Assembly (NCBI GenBank): GCA_023838465.1
Contig: JAIVEQ010000001.1
Span: 1 to 64,000 of the forward strand
Origin: Candidatus Thiodiazotropha sp.
GTDB taxonomy: Bacteria > Pseudomonadota > Gammaproteobacteria > Chromatiales > Chromatiaceae
Length of the DNA stretch: 64,000 bases
Direction of reading: 5' to 3'
Shown: positions 51,863-61,368 of the stretch, in pieces
Layout of the letters: the number at the start of each line of letters is the position of its first letter
How positions within the stretch are numbered: position 1 is the stretch's first letter
The notes under the pieces: model-generated
The model's input: the letters and a program-made list of their open reading frames with translations, nothing else
Databases searched by the model: none
What the model was told of the DNA's origin: nothing
Translations under genes and position numbers: made by a program

Positions 51863-52423
51863 ATGGGTGCTGGCGTCATACCCTTTGCTGTCCACGAAAA
51901 TAATCTTTACTTTTTATTTCAATCAACCTTCAGTGGACGAAAGACGGGTTATCTGATCGATTTTGGCGGTGGCCTGGGTATTGGTGAAGACTTCAGGGAA
52001 ACAGCAATAAGAGAGTTCGTAGAAGAGACGGAAACTATGTACTTCAGTGATGATCTGCTACAGGCAAGCCGAATTACTGAAAAGGTTAACGATCAGATTC
52101 CAATTGTTGATGCACTATTTGAAAAGACCCTATTAGACCATCCAGATTGGTGGTGTAGGCGTTCTCCCAGTAAACGGGCTCGCCCAAAACAGTGGAAAAC
52201 ATTCTTTATCGAGTTCCCTTACCGGGATATTAATGAGCTGAATAAGGAATGGAAGGAAGATAAAGACGGCAGATTCAGGAAACGACGTAAACTTACCTGG
52301 GTTGAAGTCAGTGATCTGCTAGCAATTTATGAGAATAAACCAAAAAAACTATGGAAGCGTGTGCGTCAGTTGGAGTATGCACCCAATGTCATTCGCGCAA
52401 TACAACGTGTTAGGATGCAATGA
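51863..52423 (+). CDS. Nudix hydrolase family protein with an altered Nudix box
   Basis: The product has 186 residues; GGAGG lies about 10 nt upstream. The Nudix box is GGLGIGEDFRETAIREFVEE followed by TET, matching G-x5-E-x7-REU-x-EE; the Gly expected near the end is replaced by Glu. The metal-binding Glu residues are present, so activity on a nucleoside-diphosphate-linked substrate is plausible. WWCRRSPSKRARPKQWKTFF is an unusual basic insert. The Cys-rich gene precedes it by 49 bases. Confidence 0.75.
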   Translation: MGAGVIPFAVHENNLYFLFQSTFSGRKTGYLIDFGGGLGIGEDFRETAIREFVEETETMYFSDDLLQASRITEKVNDQIPIVDALFEKTLLDHPDWWCRRSPSKRARPKQWKTFFIEFPYRDINELNKEWKEDKDGRFRKRRKLTWVEVSDLLAIYENKPKKLWKRVRQLEYAPNVIRAIQRVRMQ

Positions 52424-52716
52424 TACGGCCTACAAGACATCGGCAATTCCATTGCTTGAGGTCCCTGTAATCGGCGATTGAAAAAGCAAGGAAGCAGACC
52501 TTTCCAGGTTCAGATCTAGGATCATCCTGAATGTAGATACTGGTCGTGTATAGGATATTCATGACATGATCTAACTATATAGTAATTAAAGAGAATATTG
52601 CTTGATGAGCAAGGAAGGGGGGGAGCTATAAATAAAGATTTTCCTGCTCTGCCGATATAGATTGTATTGCCTATCAGTTTCAGCATCGACAAAGTAAGAC
52701 ATGGAGCAAGTCGCTT
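52424..52716. other. Intergenic region, nothing recognised
   Basis: About 290 AT-rich bases with no ORF of note. They presumably contain the promoter of the binding-protein/GGDEF-EAL pair. Confidence 0.4.
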
Positions 52717-53685
52717 ATGGTTCCTCCCTCACCAAGGATACTTCACCGCATTCCCCTTGTAGTGTTACTTCTCCTGCTGGCACCAAGTAGTGTAATGGCA
52801 GCTAAGTGTCTATTTATATCTTCCTACCACCAAGGTTACGAATGGTCTGATGGTGTCGAAAATGGTCTGCGGTCAACTTTATTGGATAGATGTGAATTAA
52901 AACAGTTTGACATGGATAGCAAGCGGCACAAGGATGAAGTATCAATAAAGAAAGCGGCCCTTGAGGCAAAAAAGCTGATAGAGGCATGGATGCCAGATGT
53001 AGTTATCATTGCGGATGACAATGCAGCAAAATATCTGATCCAGCCTTTCTTTAAAGATCACCGGATTCCCTTCGTGTTTTGTGGTATCAACTGGAATGTG
53101 GATGGGTATGGATTCCCCTATAGCAATGCCACGGGCATGGTTGAGGTCGCTCCGATTGATGCCCTATTTGATAAGGTCCGGCATATTCTTGGTGGAGTTC
53201 ATCGAGCAATCTACATAGGGGCGAACACTCTGACGGAGAAGAAAAATCTAAAACGATTTGAACGTGCAGCAAGTAAATCCGGTATCACTCTAGAATCTCG
53301 ATTACTGACTACGACCAAAGATTGGCTGACTGCCTATGCTGAGGCACAGGGTTTTGACTTTATCGTTATAGGCAGTAATTCAGGTATCAATGACTGGAAG
53401 GCTGTTTCCGTTTTGGAGGCAGTACAAACTACCACAAAAAAATTAACCCTGACTAATCATGGATGGATGATGCCTTATACATTGCTGGGCCTGACAAAAA
53501 TACCTGAGGAACAGGGTGAATGGGCGGCATTGGCGGCGCTTGCCATATTGGATGGCACAAAACCCACGGATATTCCAATTGTGTCAAATAGGAAATGGGA
53601 GATGTGGATAAATCATTCTATTTTGGTTCAGAGTGGAATCGTAATTCCTGAGTCACTGATTAGAAAAGCGAAGAAAGTAAACTAA
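52717..53685 (+). CDS. Periplasmic ABC-type substrate-binding protein (ABC_sub_bind-like)
   Basis: The product has 322 residues. A signal peptide (about 1-28, LVVLLLLLAPSSVMA) is followed by a two-lobe periplasmic binding fold: AKCLFISSYHQGYEWSDG, PDVVIIADDNAAKYLI, HRIPFVFCGINW, IYIGANTL, FDFIVIGSNSGIND. This resembles PF04392-type proteins, often encoded next to signalling membrane proteins rather than transporters. No ABC permease is present. The stop codon is directly followed by the start of the GGDEF-EAL gene, so it probably supplies the ligand-sensing input. Confidence 0.8.
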   Translation: MVPPSPRILHRIPLVVLLLLLAPSSVMAAKCLFISSYHQGYEWSDGVENGLRSTLLDRCELKQFDMDSKRHKDEVSIKKAALEAKKLIEAWMPDVVIIADDNAAKYLIQPFFKDHRIPFVFCGINWNVDGYGFPYSNATGMVEVAPIDALFDKVRHILGGVHRAIYIGANTLTEKKNLKRFERAASKSGITLESRLLTTTKDWLTAYAEAQGFDFIVIGSNSGINDWKAVSVLEAVQTTTKKLTLTNHGWMMPYTLLGLTKIPEEQGEWAALAALAILDGTKPTDIPIVSNRKWEMWINHSILVQSGIVIPESLIRKAKKVN

Positions 53686-56568
53686 ATGTTGCATTTTAAT
53701 TCCAGGGAAAGGGTGTTTAAAGGGTATTGGGCAGTTGTCTTATGGATTTCAGTTACACTCATTTCCTTGCTCTTTTTGGCAATGTCAGTGTGGATTGAAT
53801 TTCACACTGTCAATAAGGGTTTTACGAATAAGGCTTGGGAGGTCCACCGAACCGTTACACAGCGAATCTCCAGCCTGGAGACGGTTCTAATCTCCCTGGT
53901 AGGCCTCTATCACTCCAGTGATTTCCTTCGCACTGCAGAGCAGACATCATTTTCTCAGGAAATGCTTAAAGCCTACCCGTATATTACATCGATCATGCAT
54001 ATGGAGCGGATTCCTCATGAAAGATTAGATCAGTTTGAAGCACGTATGCGAGATGATGGATTTATCGGATTCCAATTGAAAAATAATACGCAGTATCTAA
54101 AACAAAACAAATTCAGCAATGTAGACTTTCACTTGCCGATCAGTTTTATAGAGCCGATGACGCCGCTCTCTGCAAATTTATTGGGCTATGATCTAGTTCG
54201 TGTGTCAGGTGCATTCAGTGCCATAGTGCGTGCAGTAAAATCTGGTGAGACGTCAGTCTCGGGACGAATAAGGTTGGGTGGTACCAATAATTCAAATATT
54301 TTAATTATAAAACCCGTCTATCTCGGGCGATACCCTCCCATAAAGGAGAGTGAGCGTTGGGAAATGTTTAGTGGTATAGCAGCACTTAGAATAGATCGAT
54401 TACAATTTATAGAACAGGTTATTCAGCCTGAAATTGAAATATATCTTTACCATGCAGATAACCTTGCTGAAAGAGAGCGAGTCAATCTGACAGACAAGTC
54501 CAGTGTTTTCAGTATTGTACAAACAGTACTAGTGCAGAATAGGCTCTATTTTAAGGAGTCTGTCGATTTTTATGGGGCACCTTTTATACTATCAGTCAGC
54601 CGCCGAGTAGGATTAAAAGATATTGATTGGTGGAAGGTTACAGCGCTTTGGTTGATATCTTTGGTGATATTGGGATTAACCATCAACGTCTATCGAAGTC
54701 GTCGTATAGCAGTGCTAAAGGAGGAGGAGGCAGACAGGGCTATCGCTGCCGAAGATGCACGATTTTCCCATGTGATTGAAACAGCATTTGATGCAGTTAT
54801 CACAGCTGACTCAAATAAGAAGATTATCAGCTGGAATCAACAGGCCTGCGAGGTGTTTGGGTATACAGAAAGAGAGATTCTCGGTCTGCACCTCTTTCAG
54901 CTTATCTTAACGCATAAGTCGTTGGTACAAAAAAGCGAAATAATCGACTCTCTCTTTGATGACACCAAGGATAAACCGTCAGGGATTCGTTTAGAGGCAG
55001 TAGGCAAACATAAAGACAACAGACAGTTTTCTTTGGATTTGTCGATTTCCAGCTCAAGGATAGGTGATCTGTTTACCTTGAGCGTTTTTGCCCGTGATAT
55101 TACCGAGCGTAAAAGATGGGATGATAAAATCCGTTTTCTTGCATATTGTGACTCCTTGACCAACCTTCCGAACCGACAGTCTTTCAAGGAGCAAGTGGAC
55201 AGGGCTATCAAGGCAGCCAGAAGACACCATTGGATAGGTGCAGTTTTGTACCTTGATCTGGATGAATTCAAACGAATTAATGACACCCTAGGCCATGATA
55301 TAGGTGATATGTTGCTCAAAAATGTCACCAACCGTCTGGTATCCCAGCTAAGGGACTCAGATTCTATTGGACATATCAATGAACCTGAAGCGGTAGAAGG
55401 GGGATGCAATGTGGCTCGTCTTGGTGGCGACGAATTTACTGTACTGCTTGAAGAGATTGAAAATCCTGAAACAGCAGGTTTGGTGGCAAAAAGGGTTCAG
55501 GATGCAATTGTTCGATCATATAACCTCAATGGCCATGAAGTATATGTAACACCCAGTATAGGTATTGCAATATTTCCTAGAGACGGATGTACTGTAGATG
55601 AGTTGCTCAAGAATGCCGATACTGCCATGTACCACGCTAAGGCGGTAGGCAAGAATAACTTCCAATTCTATTCACAACAGATGAATGTATTGGCAACCTC
55701 TAGGCTAAAGCTTGAGGGTAAGCTACGCAAATCACTCTCTCATAACGAAATGCAGTTGTTCTATCAGCCGCAGATTGACTTAGCCAGCGGCAAAATAGTC
55801 TCTGCTGAAGCATTGCTACGCTGGGACCAGCCCGAGTTAGGTATGATCTCTCCCGGTGAGTTTATCCCTATTGCCGAGGAAACAGGGATGATTATTGAGC
55901 TGGGTGAATGGGTGCTCAATGAGGCTTGCAAACAGAATAAATCATGGCAAGAAGCAGGATATGTACCACTGCGTATCGCAGTTAACCTAAGTAACATGCA
56001 GTTCCTGCGACACGATCTTAGTAAGACGGTGGCGCAGGCATTGGAAAAGAGTGGATTGGATCCTAAGTATCTGGAATTGGAGATTACCGAAAGTATTATT
56101 ATGCGCAATGTCAATGAGACAATCATTACGCTCAATGCATTTAAGGAAATGGGTATCAGCATCTCTGTTGATGATTTTGGTACCGGTTACTCTTCTTTGG
56201 GTTATCTTAAGCGATTACCCTTGGATACATTGAAAATCGATCGCACCTTCATTAAGGATATTCCTGATAGCGAAGACGACGTAACTATTACATCGGCAAT
56301 CATTGCAATGGCACACAGTCTAGGTTTGGGTATAGTTGCCGAGGGTGTTGAAACAGAGAGCCAGCTTGACTTTCTTGTGCATCTGGGTTGCGAATTGGCA
56401 CAGGGTTATCTATTCAGTAAGCCGGTTCCTCCAGATGAATTAATGGAAATGCTTCAATTGCAGGGTGTTACTGAACTAGGGCCTGTTAACACTCATTTGA
56501 TTGCCACTGTTGTGCCTGAAAAAGCACCCATCAAGGCACGAGGAGTGAAGTTTGGTTGTTCCAAATGA
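53686..56568 (+). CDS. CHASE-PAS-GGDEF-EAL cyclic-di-GMP enzyme with MITE-encoded tail
   Basis: The product has 960 residues. Membrane helices (about 15-37 and 320-340) flank a periplasmic CHASE domain (about 85-300). A PAS domain (about 355-475) precedes GGDEF (about 485-660) with an intact RLGGDEF motif (about 577). The EAL domain (about 675-925) has EALLRW, DDFGTGYSS and EGVET. Both synthesis and breakdown of c-di-GMP are possible. Residues 931-960 (LGPVNTHLIA to FGCSK) lie inside the MITE at 56476, which has replaced the native C-terminus without touching the EAL core. Confidence 0.88.
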   Translation: MLHFNSRERVFKGYWAVVLWISVTLISLLFLAMSVWIEFHTVNKGFTNKAWEVHRTVTQRISSLETVLISLVGLYHSSDFLRTAEQTSFSQEMLKAYPYITSIMHMERIPHERLDQFEARMRDDGFIGFQLKNNTQYLKQNKFSNVDFHLPISFIEPMTPLSANLLGYDLVRVSGAFSAIVRAVKSGETSVSGRIRLGGTNNSNILIIKPVYLGRYPPIKESERWEMFSGIAALRIDRLQFIEQVIQPEIEIYLYHADNLAERERVNLTDKSSVFSIVQTVLVQNRLYFKESVDFYGAPFILSVSRRVGLKDIDWWKVTALWLISLVILGLTINVYRSRRIAVLKEEEADRAIAAEDARFSHVIETAFDAVITADSNKKIISWNQQACEVFGYTEREILGLHLFQLILTHKSLVQKSEIIDSLFDDTKDKPSGIRLEAVGKHKDNRQFSLDLSISSSRIGDLFTLSVFARDITERKRWDDKIRFLAYCDSLTNLPNRQSFKEQVDRAIKAARRHHWIGAVLYLDLDEFKRINDTLGHDIGDMLLKNVTNRLVSQLRDSDSIGHINEPEAVEGGCNVARLGGDEFTVLLEEIENPETAGLVAKRVQDAIVRSYNLNGHEVYVTPSIGIAIFPRDGCTVDELLKNADTAMYHAKAVGKNNFQFYSQQMNVLATSRLKLEGKLRKSLSHNEMQLFYQPQIDLASGKIVSAEALLRWDQPELGMISPGEFIPIAEETGMIIELGEWVLNEACKQNKSWQEAGYVPLRIAVNLSNMQFLRHDLSKTVAQALEKSGLDPKYLELEITESIIMRNVNETIITLNAFKEMGISISVDDFGTGYSSLGYLKRLPLDTLKIDRTFIKDIPDSEDDVTITSAIIAMAHSLGLGIVAEGVETESQLDFLVHLGCELAQGYLFSKPVPPDELMEMLQLQGVTELGPVNTHLIATVVPEKAPIKARGVKFGCSK

Positions 56569-56793
56569 GCGATGAGTAACGCGGAGTGGTGCTTTTTCAG
56601 GCGTACCCCAAGGGCACTTCCTTCGGGGCGTACCCCAAGGGCACTTCCTTCGGGGCGTACCCCGGAGGGCCAAGGCCATTTTTTCGCCCAGCGGTGTTAT
56701 CAGTCACGGACTGGCTACACGGTGCTCCTTCTGCATTGCTGGACAAAAAATGGTCTTGGCAGTGACGATCAAATGAGTGTTATCCGGCCTTAG
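56476..56793. mobile_element. 318-bp MITE at the 3' end of the GGDEF-EAL gene
   Basis: Terminal inverted repeats at 56476-56507 and 56762-56793 agree at about 26 of 32 positions, with CACTCATTTGAT identical on both. Inside are a 14-bp perfect inverted repeat (56515-56528 with 56588-56601) and 27-bp tandem repeats. No transposase. Similar ends occur at 14271 and, as a palindrome, at 24405, so a family of such elements exists here. It supplies 30 codons and the stop of the upstream gene. A target duplication is not clear. Confidence 0.75.
56601..56672 (+). repeat. 27-bp tandem repeat inside the MITE
   Basis: Units start at 56601, 56628 and 56655 with GCGTACCCC. The first two are identical (GTACCCCAAGGGCACTTCC); the third diverges after the first nine bases. 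Each unit can form a small CCCC...GGGG hairpin. Confidence 0.8.
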
Positions 56794-56877
56794 CAAGTAC
56801 CAGCCAACCCGGAAGTAGTTAGCAGTGATCGCTGCGAGGAAACACAATAATAGTGCCGAGTTAGTAGTATGCGATCA

Positions 56878-59800
56878 TCAGCTGGTATGCGGGGGATTAC
56901 TTATTCGGACCTCTAAAGGGTTTGAGCCACCCAGGTGTAGATCCCGCTGAGGAAATGGGATTTCGATGCCGGCTTCATTAAATTTATTATTGATCGCTTC
57001 ATGCAAGGCTGTAATGGTGACGAGGCGGTTGTCCATGGACCCTAGATAGGCGCGTAACAATAAGGTTAATGAGCTGTCTCCGAAGGCCTCGAACGTAGCG
57101 ACGGGTTTTGGTTCCTGCAAAACATGTTCATTCTCCTCAGCTGCTTTCAACATGAGTCTCATTGCCTCACTGACATCGCTACCATAGGCAACGCCAACTG
57201 TGACGATAACCCGGTTGACCTTGTCCGTCAGGGTCCAGTTTATGACCCGGCCAGTAATAAACTCTTTGTTGGGGATCAACATCTCCTGCTTATCATAGTT
57301 GATGAGGGTGGTTGCACGGATGCGTATCCTTGAAACCACACCAGTAGTTGTATCCAGGGTAACCACATCACCAACCCGAATCGGTCGCTCAAACAGTAAA
57401 ATAATACCACTGATGAAGTTGGCTACGATTTCCTGTAGACCGAAACCAAGTCCTACACCCAGTGCTGCGACTAGCCATTGGATGCTTGACCATTGGAAGC
57501 CGATACTGCTGAATGCCATGATTGTGCCGATAGCAGCGATGAGATACTGTACTAGCGTGGATAAGGCATAGCGGGCTCCTGCTTCGAGGGGAAGGCGTTG
57601 TAACAATGTAATTTCGAGGACACCTGGCAGATTCTTGGCTGCGAGAATGGTCACGATCAGGATGATTGCACCGATAACAATATCACGTAGTGTCAACGGC
57701 GCCTCAGTGACAATACCGTCAACCAGTTGGCTGGTGTTGAAAGGTAGATGGACGTCGTTTAGAAATTCCAGTGCCGGAAGCAGATCGGCCCATATCAACC
57801 AGGCGCCAACTACGGAACCGAACAGATAGCCAAAACGAACCAACCGTTTTGCTTGCTCGCCGAGGGCATCAAAGTTCAACTCTGGTATCTCTGTGATAAT
57901 GACTGAGTACTCATCGTCACCCTGTTGTTGTTCCTGTTCTCTTTGAGTACGAAGTTCCTCGCGACGTTGCAATGCGTTTTGGTAGCGTAACCTGCGCTCC
58001 GCTATAAAGAGATAGCGTAGTAACACCTCTTTTAGGGTGAATAGGCCAACAAAAAACCAGAAGGTCAGTTCGACACGACCAAGCAAGCGTAGAGAAAGTG
58101 TCATGTAGCCGAGAACAGTTGAAACAATGAGACCGGCACCGATCAACAACAACAAGGGGAACCAAAGGAAGTGTAATTGAACGAGTAGGGCGTTAGGGTT
58201 TGCGATGCTCCAGCCCACCATTAAAGGTCCTTGTCTTCGCAGCAGGCGATAGGTGAAAACCAATGCGACGGTCATCAGTGCAATGATGGCAAGACTACTG
58301 ATGATTTGAGCCTCGGGGGGCAAGTTGTCACCTGTACCTATGGCCACAAGAAAACGTATCGGTGCTGCAATGGGAATGACCCAGCGTAATTCATAGGTCA
58401 ATGCTTGGCAGACTTTGCGATTCCAGCGCAGGTGGCGGATACCCACTCCGTCAGGTAGACAGACCTGGTAGAGTAGCAGGGCGGCCGCCAAGGTGATACC
58501 TACCCTTATCAGTGCCGTGGCTATGGTTAGTGTGAAAGGTGTAGCGGTCGGCAGTGTCTTCAGTAACAGGCCTATTCCTATCATCAATACCGGTAAGGCT
58601 GCAATCTTTACCAGGGTATAGAACAAGGCCCGAAGCGTAAGGCGGATTGAGTCAGTGCTGATCTTGCGTGTTGATCTGGCAAGGATGGGAATTTGCATTC
58701 TGGCATAGCGTTGTTTCCAGATAACCAACATCGAAATCAGTAACACGATAAATGCAGTATGTACACTCAATTTACTGGCTTTAGAAATATCAGTGCTCAG
58801 ATCAATCCAGTTCTTTGGTGAGAGAAACCATGCGAGACTGGATGTCAACTGGGTAGGGCTGAGAAATTCGATAATGCCCCCACTGGAGATCCAGATCAAT
58901 TGATCATTGATATAGTCAACATAGGTTTCAGAGACTTCAAGCAACTGCCTTTCAGTCAGATCCAGAGAAGTGAGTTGAGCGATGTAACGGCCGTAGACTT
59001 TTTGTAGTTCATTAAGGGCTTCACGTCTTGTATCAGCCAGTATAAAAGCCTGCTTTTTCAGTTTGTCACCCTCATCGGTGGATAGATTGACGATGAGTGA
59101 TTGAGTGATAAGCTCTACATGATCAGATAAATCACCGCGCTCGAGGAGTAACTCTTCGATATCAATCTGACGATCAGTAGCAATATTGATTTCATGTTTG
59201 CGTTTTGCGGAAGAGCGACTGTAGCTTCTCAGGGAAGGTAATGCTTCACGGCGGCGGGAAAGCATCTTGCCGATGGCTTCGCTGGTACCTACGACTTCGA
59301 CACGCTGTTTACTGTGTTCAAAATCGGTTTGTATCTGCTCCAGTTTCCGTTTGGTTGTCGAAAGCTGCTGTGTAACACGCTTTTCCCAGTAAACCAGCTG
59401 TTCAAGTTCGGTGCGTGATTTAGCATTATCCTGAGCAATTGCCTGTAAAGGTAACGGGAGACCCGTAGTTTGTTGTTCCAGCAACTCGGCTTCCTGCCTG
59501 GCCTGTTTGGCTTGATCTTCCCGTATTGTGGCTGCTGCCTGATTGAGTATTTCAAGCGACGACTGTAGCCTGCTGATTTGCGCAACTGAGGCATCGCGTT
59601 GAGCTTGGGATAGATTGGTTAACAGGCTCTGGTTACCCAGGCGGCGTTTAAGTAGATCGATCTCTGCTTGGCGAAGCGATTGTCTAGCCTGTAGAGACAT
59701 CAGCCTGGCTTGACTGATTGTGCTAGGTTCTCCACTCGGAAGGTCGCCGATATCCGATTTGATTTGGGCCAGGGAGTTACTGTTTACAGCTATCTTTTCA

Positions 59801-60306
59801 TTGATCTGTTTACTACCCGCCAACAATTTTGAAAGTTCTTCCAACTGGGCCTTCTGCTGATCCCGTGCTCGAGTAAGATTGAGTCCTTCCTGACTGATCC
59901 GCAGCTCCAGTGCAGCAAGATCGGATTTTTCTATAAATTCTGCGAGCGCAGCATTTTCTGCATCGAGTTGTTTCATACTGGAACGCAGTTTTTGAATCTG
60001 CTTTGGCGCATCCCTCACCAGACTTTCCAGGTCAGAGATCTCACTGTTTACCATGGCCGATTCCTGTAGCCACGTTGTTGCCTGCTCGAACATCTCGAGG
60101 GTCTCTTTTTTCTGTGCCTCGTTGAGAGTAAGATCACTTTTAGCGCTATTCTTTGCGAATTCAATCTGAGCTAAAGTCAGTTTCTGTAGCGGCTCAGACC
60201 CTAAGGACTGGTTCTCAGCCAAGGCATAAAAACTGCAGAAAAGAAGCAACAGTGTGATCAGGATCTTTTTTAATGATATTTGAAGGAATGGAAACCTATA
60301 GGGCAT
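56878..60306 (-). CDS. MscK/KefA-type mechanosensitive channel
   Basis: The product has 1142 residues. A signal peptide (about 1-30) is followed by a large periplasmic coiled-coil region (about 35-470), multiple membrane helices (about 510-960) and the MscS core (about 930-1120): GVGLGFGLQEIVANFISGIILLFERPIRVGD, then the beta domain with IRIRATTLINYD and IPNKEFI. Size and order match MscK rather than small MscS. Such channels release solutes on osmotic downshock. It is the last of the reverse-strand genes here. Confidence 0.9.
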   Translation of the reverse strand: MPYRFPFLQISLKKILITLLLLFCSFYALAENQSLGSEPLQKLTLAQIEFAKNSAKSDLTLNEAQKKETLEMFEQATTWLQESAMVNSEISDLESLVRDAPKQIQKLRSSMKQLDAENAALAEFIEKSDLAALELRISQEGLNLTRARDQQKAQLEELSKLLAGSKQINEKIAVNSNSLAQIKSDIGDLPSGEPSTISQARLMSLQARQSLRQAEIDLLKRRLGNQSLLTNLSQAQRDASVAQISRLQSSLEILNQAAATIREDQAKQARQEAELLEQQTTGLPLPLQAIAQDNAKSRTELEQLVYWEKRVTQQLSTTKRKLEQIQTDFEHSKQRVEVVGTSEAIGKMLSRRREALPSLRSYSRSSAKRKHEINIATDRQIDIEELLLERGDLSDHVELITQSLIVNLSTDEGDKLKKQAFILADTRREALNELQKVYGRYIAQLTSLDLTERQLLEVSETYVDYINDQLIWISSGGIIEFLSPTQLTSSLAWFLSPKNWIDLSTDISKASKLSVHTAFIVLLISMLVIWKQRYARMQIPILARSTRKISTDSIRLTLRALFYTLVKIAALPVLMIGIGLLLKTLPTATPFTLTIATALIRVGITLAAALLLYQVCLPDGVGIRHLRWNRKVCQALTYELRWVIPIAAPIRFLVAIGTGDNLPPEAQIISSLAIIALMTVALVFTYRLLRRQGPLMVGWSIANPNALLVQLHFLWFPLLLLIGAGLIVSTVLGYMTLSLRLLGRVELTFWFFVGLFTLKEVLLRYLFIAERRLRYQNALQRREELRTQREQEQQQGDDEYSVIITEIPELNFDALGEQAKRLVRFGYLFGSVVGAWLIWADLLPALEFLNDVHLPFNTSQLVDGIVTEAPLTLRDIVIGAIILIVTILAAKNLPGVLEITLLQRLPLEAGARYALSTLVQYLIAAIGTIMAFSSIGFQWSSIQWLVAALGVGLGFGLQEIVANFISGIILLFERPIRVGDVVTLDTTTGVVSRIRIRATTLINYDKQEMLIPNKEFITGRVINWTLTDKVNRVIVTVGVAYGSDVSEAMRLMLKAAEENEHVLQEPKPVATFEAFGDSSLTLLLRAYLGSMDNRLVTITALHEAINNKFNEAGIEIPFPQRDLHLGGSNPLEVRISNPPHTS

Positions 60307-60462
60307 GGGTCAGGGTATCTTTATTTGGTCTTGAGGGGGGTTAGTGTAACGTCGCTGTAAATGGTTTCCATGGGCGTTGGAATCTTTGTGGTTGTTCACG
60401 AATTGTTACCGTAATGGTTAACTATGCTGCACCTGATTCCGAATAGGGTCACCCGACTATGT

Positions 60463-61359
60463 TCAACTCTCTTGAAATTCATAAATGATTATATGCTGAT
60501 TATCCTTCGAAACCTGCTCGCCTACGCCAATCATTCCGTCACCCAATAATGGAATGGTTTCACGTCGAAGGTACAGTGATTGCTGATTTTGGGTTTTTAC
60601 ATAGGTGCCATTCGTGCTGATATCCGAAAGCACATATTTACCACGATTGAATTCAATAATTGCATGGGTCCTTGATGCCGCTGTGGTTGATACCACAAGT
60701 TCATTACTGGTGTCACGTCCAATACGTATGCTGCCTTGTGTCGGGGGCAGTCGATAGATTTTATCTACATATTTAAGGACTAGCATTTTAGCCGTATGGC
60801 TTTGGGTGAGTGGTGAGGTGTGCATGAAGGTGACATCCTCCTTACGCCACAAAAGGTCATAGATGATCATCCTTTCCTGCTTGCCCTTGACCTTCACCTT
60901 GTCGAATCGACGTACTAGCTGTCTATTCTCATCGGAGAGATTTTGTACCACCTGTTCGGTGGTAATGATCTGCTGTGCCTGTGCAATGGAGGCCATGCGT
61001 GCCGCTACGTTGACTGAATCACCATACATCCGGCCATCTTCAATTATCACAGACCCAAAGTGAAGCCCGATTCTGGCTGACATAGGCATGCCTGACTTCT
61101 TCGAGTAGACATCCACCCGCTCCTGGATACGGCATGCACCTGTTGCCGCATCGTTGGCATTATCATAGCGGCTCATTACTTCATCACCAATCACCTCCAC
61201 CACGTCACCTCCCGTCAATTTCACAACCCGTGATATCTCATTCTCCAGTTCGGTGATCAACTGTTTGGCGCGATTGTCACCGAGACTTTCATACATCCGG
61301 GTACTGTCGACAATATCGGCAAAGACGATAGCGTGTTCTTGGTGAGCTGTAATTGGCAT
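60463..61359 (-). CDS. Class III nucleotidyl cyclase with C-terminal FHA domain
   Basis: The product has 298 residues. The cyclase domain (about 8-165) has VFADIVDSTRMYESLGD with a metal-binding Asp pair position (FADIVDS), GDVVEVIGDEVMSRYD with the second Asp, and YGDSVNVAARM. An FHA domain (about 195-290) has IRIGRDTSNELVVSTTAASRTHA and DISTNGTYV, the phosphothreonine-binding loop. The protein may make cAMP under control by a phosphorylated partner. It lies 9 bases downstream of the CbiX-like gene, so they are probably co-transcribed. No membrane segment. Confidence 0.85.
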   Translation of the reverse strand: MPITAHQEHAIVFADIVDSTRMYESLGDNRAKQLITELENEISRVVKLTGGDVVEVIGDEVMSRYDNANDAATGACRIQERVDVYSKKSGMPMSARIGLHFGSVIIEDGRMYGDSVNVAARMASIAQAQQIITTEQVVQNLSDENRQLVRRFDKVKVKGKQERMIIYDLLWRKEDVTFMHTSPLTQSHTAKMLVLKYVDKIYRLPPTQGSIRIGRDTSNELVVSTTAASRTHAIIEFNRGKYVLSDISTNGTYVKTQNQQSLYLRRETIPLLGDGMIGVGEQVSKDNQHIIIYEFQES

Positions 61360-61368
61360 AGTGGTAGC

